DNA of 64,000 nucleotides from Plecoglossus altivelis. Its lineage: Eukaryota; Chordata; Actinopteri; Osmeriformes; Plecoglossidae. Each line of letters begins with the position of its first letter. The stretch's first letter is position 1. The notes below the pieces were generated by a model. That model ran no database searches. It saw only the letters and a program-made list of their open reading frames with translations, and had not been told where the DNA came from. The DNA lies in contig BROE01000003.1 in assembly GCA_036571765.1 (NCBI GenBank), positions 11,746,223-11,810,222 on the forward strand, read 5' to 3'. This document shows, one piece after another, positions 35,501 to 44,294 of this stretch. A program made the translations under genes and the position numbers.

Positions 35501-38500
35501 CCACCCAATCATGTGTCGTTCATTCTGCAGATTCTTATTGTGTGCTTCAACTGGCATTCTTGTTCAACCCTCGATTAAGGCAAAAAGTGAAATAGGGTTA
35601 GCAGTAAGCCATCTGTTACAGTCTGCCTAGATAATCAATGTTGTATTGCTTGTCTGATTCTACGGTATAATCCTCACCTTTCTCTTTAAATTTCACCTTC
35701 TTTTCCAGCACATCAAAATTCCCTTTGCCGATGCTTGGGAAACAAATAGTCACTGTTATTGCCTTGTATCCTACTTTCAGGTGGAAATGGTCGGTGTTGT
35801 TGTGTGCTGACAATACTTCCTGGCCCAAAAAAGCCATAAATATTGAATGTGGCAGACAAAAATCTTTTAACAGGGGAGGGCTGATTCCATGAATGTCAAT
35901 GATGACCTTGAATGCGTTTCTGTATGTGAGGGAAAGAGAGAGAGTTGTAGGTATAGAAAGGCTGAAGGAAAGAGAGGAATTAAAGAGGGATGGAGTGAAA
36001 AAGAGTTGCCTGTTACCTTTCAGTAAGGCTCTGGCCATTATGAATGCCTTGGTTGTTGTCTACCATCTTGCGTTTCCTAGTCAGCACTCTGCACAAGTGG
36101 CAGCTTTCAATGTGGTTTGAACACTTACTACAACTTGAATTGTTCACTGTTTAATCTGGATGCAGACACTCTTTATAGTTGAAGCTGTACACAATGTTTG
36201 CTATTGGCTGGTTGTTCTCCTCTGAATATGTACAGAGGAGTATGTATATGTACCTATAAATAATAATAATGAAAACTGCCCTTGCACAGATTGAAACCCA
36301 GGCTTCCCAAGTGCAAGTCAGATGTCTCACCCACTGAGCTGTCCAGCCACATTCCTCTGATGTGTGAAATATATAAGCAAATGTATTTCCCCACCTTTGT
36401 TTCAATGGCATGAGCTTTTTCAATACAACCTTTTTCCTCTCTATATCTCTCCCTGTATCTCTCTCTGTATCTCTTCCCCTCTCTCCCCTCCCTTCTCAGA
36501 CGTATATGCGGTCCCAGGTGCGGACAAGGATCAGAGTGAATCGATCCTCTCAGACAGTGATGACTGCATCGTTCCGGGACAGACCTCTGCGGGAAGAAAG
36601 GTGGGTGAGAGGAGGAGAGACAGCAGTCTGTTGCTCTGTGCTCCTCGCAGAGACAAACAGACCTCGGAGTCTGGAGAACGCTGAGGCTTTAGTGATGGTG
36701 GTGGTGGTGCTGGCGGGAGGTATCAAGGTTATGTGGCTTGTTGTGTTTTTATAACAAGGCTGTTCTCCATGTACTAAGGGTCAGCGAGAGGGTAGCATGG
36801 GAATACAGAGCAACATGAGTAAAAACTCAAGATTGACTTTAGTTGGCAGTTGTCTTGGAACGATACATTTTTCTTCCGGTGAACTTGGTGTTACACATTA
36901 CACGTGTTATACATTTCCTGAATTTACCTCCAGTAAAGCATCTGATATTAAAATGTAAGTATACGTGTATTACAAATGTAGACATGGCATGAGCTACATC
37001 TTTTCCTTTAGATTTTGTGTATTTCAAGTAACTGTAGGCTCAACTCTGTTGGCCAGGGGGACGGTGAGAATCAAATGGAACCACTGGAACACAGGAGAGT
37101 CGAACCCTTTGCCAATTCTTGGCTTGATAGCCAGGCACACCAGTCAGTGAGCACAGAACAGTCATTGGACCAGGTGTTTTCTTAGACGCTACCAAGCAGA
37201 TAGGACCATAGAGACCGTGTTGATTAAAAGGCCTTACATCATATCAGTTGGGCTTGGTTCTTGCCTCTGCCACAAAACAGAAATTAATTCAAGATTGGAA
37301 AAACTGATTTCTGAAGAATCTCATTTGAATTAAACACGCACACTCAGGGCCTTGTCAGTTACTAAATAAGAGAAACTACAAAGAGCGAAAATCGGGTAGA
37401 CAATTAATAGGAGAAGTAATATGAACACGCCTTGACAGAGTTCATTTTAATATGTAACTTTTTCAATTTCACTTGACTTTCATTTGTATCCATACAAACA
37501 GCATCAAAACCAATCAGTCACTCAACACACTGTGTATAAACAACTTCATTTAGACCTCATAAAAAAAACGCACACAATGTCCTGTTCTGCTCAAAACGAT
37601 GAGTCTCCTCTCCCTCCTCAGCCCTCTGAGCGTGTGCGTGTGGAGATTGTGTCCCTGAGCTTGCGTCCTGACTCACGGGCAGCCTCGGATAGCAGCGTGG
37701 TGCGTCTGTTTGTGGAGTACTCCTTCCTGGACCTACCCTCTGAGGAGACCCCCATGTCCCTGCCCAAACCCCTGCCTGGCAAGAGCAGCCACTACAACTA
37801 CAGCAAGAGTAAGGGGGGGGGGGACTCACCAATGCAAACAAACAACCCCCCCCCCCCCCCACACACACACACACACACACAGTCTCCCTCCCAGTCTATT
37901 GCCTGATCATTCTTTCCCTAAATTTACACTCACTGTGTTTTCTGGCCGTTAGATGTGACTTGGTCATTCCTTCCACATTTTCCTCTGCAGCAATTCATGT
38001 CGACGTAGAGAACAACAGTGCAAGACGGGAGATGTTGAGGGGAGTACTGGAGGGCCGGAACCCAGCAATGGAGAAGTAAGTAGCCTCTGGTGGCTGACAG
38101 GCCTCTGTGTGTGTCCAGGTGAATTGGTTTTTTAGTAACAGTGCATAGATCCAGGTCGCAGTAGAATGGTGGTTCCTCCTGACGGACAAGAGAGTTTCTT
38201 GATCACGTTTGAGCTGTGATAGGCTTATGGTTGCGTTCGCCTGAATGAGGGCTCACTGTGATTGATCCTACCTGACGCCTGGTGTGAATTGATTGGACAG
38301 TATCCGCTTTACGGTGGTCAGCGAGCCACCGGAGGAGGAAGAGCAAGAGAGGGAGTGTGAGGATGTAGGCGTGGCCTATTTTAGCATTCCTAACATCCTG
38401 AAGCAAGGACAGGACATGATTGAAACCAACCTCAACAGTAAGTAGCTGTGCAGTTTCCTATCCTGGGTATCAACGCATGACTGTGATGTAGGCTACCCAA

Positions 38501-38845
38501 CTGGTTTGCAGGTTCATTTATCCTCCACGTACTTGTCTTAAGTGTGTTTTACACTGTCAATGTTGTGGTCTCTTCTTTTCGCTGCTTGTATATCACCATG
38601 TCTCTCATTCAGATTCAAATAATCTTTTCTCTTTTTTTTAATCCCTCATCCATTTGCGGATGCCATGGTGTCCACCTCTTTCCATCTCTCTCCTCTCTCT
38701 ACGTGCAGTTGTGGATGCTCTAGACAGCAGTGTGGTGGTTGGCAGTCTGGCAGTGTCTGTGGAAGGACTGGAGGCTTTCCAGTCCATCATGGAGGACCCA
38801 GACCATGACTACACACCCATCTCCTCACTGGAAACAGACACATAG
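28722..38845 (+). CDS. rpgrip1l: RPGRIP1L, ciliary transition-zone scaffold (complete, 24 coding exons, 1306 aa)
   Basis: This is the full-length orthologue of RPGRIP1L (also known as Ftm/NPHP8), a scaffold at the base of cilia that organises the transition-zone gate with nephronophthisis and MKS proteins and supports Hedgehog signalling. The 24 exons sum to 3921 nt with every junction GT-AG and in frame, against 1315 aa in human. Order: N-terminal coiled coils (about aa 30-574), first C2 domain (aa 575-770), second C2 domain (aa 772-905), acidic linker, and C-terminal RPGR-interacting domain (aa 1126-1306). ATG 28722 is chosen because MTTFADETAADVPVKD aligns with the vertebrate N-terminus. 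The RSTIKDNVEMIRL and RVSREELEDKFLRLHEEN motifs favour RPGRIP1L over its retinal paralogue RPGRIP1. Exon details are in the four entries that follow. The gene reads as functional, with no frameshift or internal stop. Confidence 0.97.
32686..34016 (+). other. rpgrip1l: rpgrip1l exons 14-16: tandem C2 domains
   Basis: Exons 32686-33132, 33319-33461 and 33665-34016 encode aa 574-889. The large exon 14 carries the first C2 unit (KDIAYGTK, ERGENLLEIHIDKG, TFCTYAFFDFEIQSTPVV). Exon 16 starts the second (SAYVIYKFFDFSDHDTSIIP, then LQLYVFDDQDSQSELYLGKA). The calcium-binding aspartate pattern of classical C2 domains is not obvious, as is known for this family, where C2 domains bind proteins such as nephrocystin-4. 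Confidence 0.93.
34173..34202. repeat. Perfect inverted repeat, 14-bp arms, 2-bp spacer (rpgrip1l intron 16)
   Basis: Arms 34173-34186 and 34189-34202 are exact reverse complements around a CT spacer. A second foldback (about 34203-34239, with TATCTGTT/AACAGATA arms around ACCC) follows immediately. Confidence 0.9.
34314..36600 (+). other. rpgrip1l: rpgrip1l exons 17-20: end of C2 and charged linker
   Basis: Exons 34314-34642, 34999-35094, 35301-35484 and 36500-36600 encode aa 889-1125. Exon 17 completes the second C2 (VDVTLKWKFTYLPP) and then runs into a Glu/Lys-rich stretch of about 60 residues (34461-34600) without a clear human counterpart. Exon 18 has the family motif KKVSFVD. Exon 19 encodes eight consecutive Asp from a (GAT)8 run, followed by EEEE. 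Exon 20 ends with the conserved SDSDDCIVPG. Confidence 0.93.
36255..36352 (-). mobile_element. tRNA-derived SINE (rpgrip1l intron 19)
   Basis: On the - strand the sequence begins like a tRNA, with an A-box-like CAGCTCAGTGGG (36330-36341) and a B-box-like GGGTTTCAATC (36289-36299) at tRNA spacing, and ends in an ATT-repeat tail (36258-36270). This RNA polymerase III promoter layout with a short-repeat tail is diagnostic of a tRNA-derived SINE. The copy is short and the exact family is not identified. Confidence 0.65.
37088..37156 (-). mobile_element. tRNA-derived SINE fragment or tRNA pseudogene (rpgrip1l intron 20)
   Basis: On the - strand a near-perfect B box GGGTTCGACTC (37097-37107) is preceded at tRNA spacing by TGGTGTGCCTGGC, an A-box/D-arm-like stretch (about 37129-37141). 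No clean cloverleaf acceptor stem is seen, so a functional tRNA is unlikely. Confidence 0.45.
37622..38845 (+). other. rpgrip1l: rpgrip1l exons 21-24: RPGR-interacting domain and stop
   Basis: Exons 37622-37808, 37991-38075, 38301-38437 and 38709-38845 (stop TAG 38843-38845) encode aa 1126-1306. Diagnostic motifs are ERVRVEIVSLSL, EETPMSLPKP, the NIRFTVVSEPPEEEE segment and ECEDVGVAYFSI. The last 15 residues, including YTPISSLETDT, differ from the short mammalian tail. Confidence 0.94.
37813..37880. repeat. G11 tract, C15 tract and CA repeat at start of rpgrip1l intron 21
   Basis: G11 (37813-37823) begins at intron position +5. C15 follows at 37846-37860, then (AC)10 to 37880. The two homopolymers are complementary and 22 bp apart. 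Confidence 0.93.
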
Positions 38846-39640
38846 ATACATTAACATTCCAGCGGCCCAACGCTTTGTAGAAATAATTGTAGATACTTTA
38901 TGTGGATGCATCATGGTAGCTAGCTCAGAAAAAGCTCATTGGAATATCGAGTGTTTGTTAGCAATTGTGTCTGTGTGATGTAAATACCATGCATGGTACT
39001 CACTTTTAATAGTGCTTAATAGAGGGAAAGAAAGATTCACCCAAATTACACATGTGTGTTGTTTATGTATTATGAGGGTTGATAAGGATTGTTTTACTAG
39101 ACAATATTGCACTACAGTAAGGTAAATTTCTTATTCATTTATTGTTTCAATCTTTAGAAATGCTTGGAGTAGCTTAGGAAAACCTTCGTATCACTGAAGG
39201 ACGAGGATTTGAAGTCTGTGGTAACTGCAGCTCTACAGCAACTACAATACCAAGGGCCATGTCATTACAATAAACATAATGCTGGATGTGATGGCTCTTA
39301 GTTCAGTAAACCTTCTAAGATAGTGGTTATTACTCTTTACCTCGATTTTGGTGGTCGATTTAGGAATTGATAGAATTGCATTACTTCATGTTGCAGTGGA
39401 TTGAGGATTTACCATAGATGGTTTCTCTAGATAAGGATTCAATATTGTACGACACGAATGTATTTTTTTTGTTGCAATAATTGTGCATGAGATTATGTTT
39501 TAGGTCAAGTCTAGTCTGAATTTCAGGATGCTCAATCTTTGAACAGATCTAAGATTTTACTCAATGTGTTCACTGTTTTGTATATAGGTTTAATAAAAAT
39601 GTTTAGTTTTTACACCTGTTTTGCGTGTCTTATTCTTTAT
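38846..39640 (+). other. rpgrip1l: 3'UTR of rpgrip1l
   Basis: Non-coding sequence from the stop to just beyond the second of two AATAAA hexamers (39269-39274 and 39592-39597). The distal hexamer is followed by T-rich and GTGT-containing sequence, which fits the main cleavage site. Confidence 0.55.
39592..39597 (+). terminator. Polyadenylation signal AATAAA (rpgrip1l)
   Basis: This is the distal of two hexamers in the 3'UTR, with a T/GT-rich downstream element within 40 bp. The proximal alternative is at 39269-39274. Confidence 0.5.
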
Positions 39641-40500
39641 TGCAGTTTGGTTAACCAAAGAATGACAAAACAAAACCACAATGGCTTAAACAGTCAAGAC
39701 AGAGGGTATTGGTTTGAAGGCAGTGGTGGGATACTTACAAAGAGCTTTGCGATAATATTGAATCCTTGCAGAAATATTTGCAATCATTTCAGTGAAACAG
39801 GCTAAATAAACATTTGTATAAGGAACACAACATACTCTAGGCCTACACAACAGTCACTATTCATTCTTGTTAACTTGGCTGCATCATCACCATCACGCTG
39901 GATGTTGCCCCCTGCAATGGATTAAGGAAGATATTGAATTGTATGGTGCATTACAAGTTGTATTCGAATCAGGACTGGTTGGTGCTTGAGCAGTGAAATT
40001 AAGTAGTTCTGCACAAATCATGAAATGGCTCACATTGGAGTGAGCTGTACCATTTGTGATCAAATGTTTAGGTTGGAATGATAATATAAAACAAATAAAT
40101 GAGTGAGACTGTCTTACTATACAAAGCAAAAACAAAACACGTGAAGATTTTGATGAAGATATAGTGTGCTCTATTATCTTAGCAATTTAAAACAATGGAC
40201 TGCATTAAAAGAAACTCAAGATGTCAATGTGTTGACCTGGACTGCAGCGCCATCTACTGGCAATAGAATGTAGTTCGCGGAAACAGCAACTTGTTCAAAT
40301 GTAAAATATATAAATATGTATTTACATGTTAGGCCTACAATTATGTTGTTTACTTCGCACGTAATCAAAATCATTTGATCGTTTGCTTAAAACCCCGAAC
40401 TAAAACATTAAAACTCACGCCATGCTTATATTCCTCTGTGGAAAGAAAAAGGACAAAAGAACCACGGTTCAAGCGAAACTCCTTGGATAGAGAACACAAT
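39641..40500. other. Intergenic spacer between rpgrip1l and rbl2
   Basis: About 0.9 kb of AT-rich sequence without a gene. AKTIP, which sits between these two genes in mammals, is not present. Confidence 0.55.
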
Positions 40501-40878
40501 TTGTAACCGGAAGTACTATGTTCCGTTGGCTTGTTGTTCAACCATTCAAGGTTTGAAACGCGCATAAAGTGGGCGTGAACTCCTTTACGCTAAATCTGTA
40601 TTCGCTATTACATTTGGTCCAAAACGGGCGGCATGTCCATAAGATGGCCTTCATGTACACGTACTTAACGTAAATATACTGCGCATAGTAGCAGCTGTCA
40701 CTCAAAGGGCATTTAAATGGCTACACTGTACAGAACTGTATATCTCACTGCACACACGAAGATAACAACATTTTAATGTTCTTTACAAATATCCTAGGTA
40801 AAGTCGACTTTGCTTTGACAATTAAGTTACTCATTCGCACAGAATTTGCTTGTCAGGACACCCATTGGAATAATCAAA
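40500..40878 (+). promoter_or_regulatory. Probable rbl2 promoter / 5'UTR
   Basis: Contains an ETS-type CCGGAAGT at 40507-40514, and a TTTGAA (40552-40557, cell-cycle homology region-like) next to ACGCGC. These fit a housekeeping or cell-cycle promoter about 320-370 bp upstream of the ATG. There is no clear TATA box at a sensible distance, and site function is inferred. Confidence 0.35.
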
Positions 40879-43800
40879 ATGAGCGAAGAGGACGACTTTT
40901 TGCAGCAAGCTAGAATAGGATTTGATGATCTGTGTCGATCTTTGAATATGGACGAGGAGGCGAGCACCGAGGCATGGAGAAGCTATGAGGATATAAGCAA
41001 AAATTACACATTGGAGGTACGCATTATCATTATTCCAGATATGTCGCAGAGCCTACTACAAAAATATCCTTATGGGCAGCTGTTAGCCTCCTCTCTGGCG
41101 TTCATATTTGGAATAGGCAGTCCTCCACTCACCAAGCCTAGGTTTAGGTGAAAGGGTTTTCTAGCATTTCATTTTCCCCCCACATTTGTTAGTTTTGTTT
41201 ACGCTTTACCCATATGGATTTTAAAGGGGTGGGATTAAATGCGTTAAGAGGCGGGCCAAACGCAAATAAGCTATCGATTGTATATTACGTGACTACGACA
41301 ACAACGTCCTATTATGACTACTTGACATGCATTTTCGGTTGCATTACTACTTTTCTGCTATTAAAGTGTGCAACCCTATGTTGTTTCCCATTTAAGACGA
41401 TGCCAAACAAAGTATGTGCTTCTACTAAAGCCTACGTGCTGGTCCCTCAAAGCCTTGTGGTTAACATTCGATTAACATTCAAAAATAACCTAATCGACTA
41501 AGCAAGTCCTCTGCCCAGGTAAAATGTAAAGAGTAAATTGCTGGAATTAGTTCATTTCAAGCAGATATGGATGAGAGGAATAGGGAATTTCCAAGCTGTC
41601 ATACTTCATATCTGACATGACCTCATATGCCCAGTGGGATATACAGTAAATCAAGACAACTATGTCTGGTATTTTAATATAGGACCTTTCTGAATGGTTA
41701 TATGTCTCTTGCATGCTTATACATCAAATCTTATAAAATGTTCTGTAGTTTATGTATATGTTCTGTCATGTTTTGTATATTCTTAAGTTGTGTCCATCCC
41801 TTTCACACACGCAACACACATACAGGGCAGTGAGCTACACTGGCTGGCGTGTGCTCTGTATGTGGCCTGTAGAACAGCCGTTCCTACTGTAGACAAAGGC
41901 ATCACAGAGGGAAACTATGTGTCCTTGACCAGGATCCTTCGCTGTTCTGAGCAAAGGTACACTTTGCTAAAAAACGGATTTCTACTAAATTGATTATTAC
42001 CGAATGCTAACTTCATGTAATGACAGATATCAGTCATTCTGTGTGTTTGTTTTTTTACTTGGAATCTCTGTGCCTTTCCTGTTTTCTGAAGCCTTATCGA
42101 GTTCTTCAACAAGATGAAGAAGTGGCAGGACATGGCCAACCTGCCAGAGGAGTTCCGTCAGAGCACGGAAAAGCTGGAGAGAAATTTCACGGTTTCCGCG
42201 GTCATCTTCAGGAAATATGTGCCCATCTTCAAAGCTATCTTCAAGGCCCCCTCAGACGACCCCCCACGGATCCACAGAAACAGGAAACAGAGGTTGGTTT
42301 CTCTCCTCACACCCGGATCGAATTGAACAAAAATATTTATGTATTCATTTATTTACAGTTGAAATGCTGAGCCATGCAATTCTGTTAACATGATGTTTCT
42401 ATCAAACATCCTGTGCTGGCATTACGAGATTCAAGTTTGCGTCGAATAAAACGTTTGTTCCTCTTCGTTTCACTGTAGGCGCCATCCGTGCTCCGTCTCA
42501 GAAGTCTTCAACTTCTGCTGGATCCTGTTTGTGCACGCTAAAGGTTGGAACATCTTTATCATGTTAAGAGTTGTCCTGACAACAAACAAGGTGCTCTTAT
42601 AAGAACCCCTGTATGACTAAAGACAATTCTGGGTTGCCAAAAAAAATCTTTGTGATGCTGGGACCAACCTAATTTGCACCCTGAGGACAGAGAGAAAGAG
42701 GAACAGTGAAGTGACTCTTGCTTGACAAATCTTCTGGCTGTGGTCCATTTTTTTTCTTCCTACCGAGTGCAGAATGAGGCCAACAAGGATTAGAGTTCCC
42801 ACAGCAGTATGGATGGCTGAGCAAGGATTGTGTTTGTGTGTGTCCAGGCTTGTTAGCATTGACTGGAAAGTCAAAGAATCTAGGCTGGCCTGCTAACCAC
42901 GTCCTTTAGTACTCATTAAAAGTAGAACTCCTGCTCTGTGCCAATGACTTTAATGTGTATCCATTAGCTTGGCAACCCAGTGCAATTGGGACATGCCAGA
43001 ACTTGCCTGTGTCTGAGGACTGGACAAGTCAACAAAGTGTGTGTTTTATGTACAATTATTGTCAACCAGAAGCTGGTTACTGAAATACTGAAATGTCCAA
43101 ACTGAAACCAGATTAAGGATATGAACCTTAATCTGGTTTCAGTTTGGACATTTCAGTATTTATAAAAAGTTATGAATTCCACAATCTTTCTCTCTTTCTT
43201 CCGCTCTCTTTCTTTCTGTCTTTTTCATACGTACACACTGACGCTCACTCTGTTCCTCTCCTTCCCTCCCTCCCTCCCTCCTCTACCAGGCAACTTCCCT
43301 ATGATCAGCGATGACCTGGTGAACTCCTACCACCTGCTGCTGTGCGCTCTTGACCTGGTGTTCACCAACGCATTGCTGTGCAACGGCAGAAGGGACCTTC
43401 TAAACCCAAGCTTCAGAGGTAACTTCAGCTAGATCCTAATGCTACATCCACCATGTTAGCCCCCAAATGCTACCGTAGTGTAATGTAGATCTACTATACC
43501 CCCTCACTTCCTAACACTGCCTTCATATAAAACAAATATAGATGATTCCCTCCATGAGAGATGCACAACAAGCCTTTTTGAGAACACTTTAAATACCCTG
43601 CCTTCCTTCACTACCCCCCCTCCCCATAGGCTTACCCGAGGACTTTGGCAACAAGGACTACAAGCCTGGCTCTGGCTCCTACTGCTTCATTGAGCATCTG
43701 TGTGAACTGCATGATGGGCTGGTGCTGGAAGCCAAGGGGGTCAAGGAGCACTTCTGGAAACCCTTCATCAAGAGGCTTTTCCACAAGAAGGTCAGGACTA

Positions 43801-44294
43801 ACAATGCCCCATCGCCTCCATCTATTCAGGTCTTGTAGATTAAACAAATGGGTCATTTTGTAAACGTTTTTTTGTTGTGTGTGTTTTCTGCAGATTCTCA
43901 AAGGGAAGGAGGATAGCCTAACTGGGTTCCTGGATCCTATGAATTTTGGGGACAGTTTGTAAGTGTCGACCTGTCATTCTAGTGGCTAATAGAATAGCAC
44001 TGTATCGTGCATTTGATCTCCATGTGCTTGTGTGAGCGTGTGCGCTTGTGCATGTGCATGGACATGTGAATGCATGTGACTCGGGTGTATGACCATGGCG
44101 CGTTTTTGTTCTGGGCTTCCAGTGCGTCTCTGGGCCGGGTTTACGAGGAGCACGTGTTGGCCATGGGCAGTCTGGACGAGAGGATCTTCTTGGGAGAAGG
44201 GGCCAACGAGGACATTGGCACCCCAGGGCCCTGCCTGTGTGAGGGGCTGGAGAATGAGGATGCCTCGGCCTACAGATTATACAGCAGTCTGACT
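40879..44294 (+). other. rbl2: rbl2 exons 1-8: N-terminal region
   Basis: Exons: 40879-41016, 41826-41956, 42092-42292, 42479-42543, 43290-43418, 43630-43790, 43894-43958, 44123-44294 (aa 1-354). Diagnostic motifs are ELHWLACALYVACR, EGNYVSLTRILRCSEQSLIE, RNFTVSAVIFRKY, NFPMISDDLVNSYHLLLCAL and NLxERIFLGE-type DERIFLGEG. In p107/p130 this region folds like cyclin boxes and contacts cyclin/CDK2. Confidence 0.95.

Noticed and set aside
36601..36684. Extension of rpgrip1l exon 20 through its donor
   Set aside because: The frame stays open for 28 codons, but GTGGGT at 36601 is a good donor and the next conserved exon (37622) joins in frame only if it is used.
37097..37156. Functional tRNA gene
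   Set aside because: The B box is good, but no acceptor-stem pairing or clean anticodon arm is seen, so a SINE fragment or tRNA pseudogene is preferred.
40846..40878. Upstream extension of the rbl2 reading frame as an alternative start
   Set aside because: The extension begins with TTG, not ATG. ATG 40879 is the first usable start, and the protein aligns with p130 soon after.
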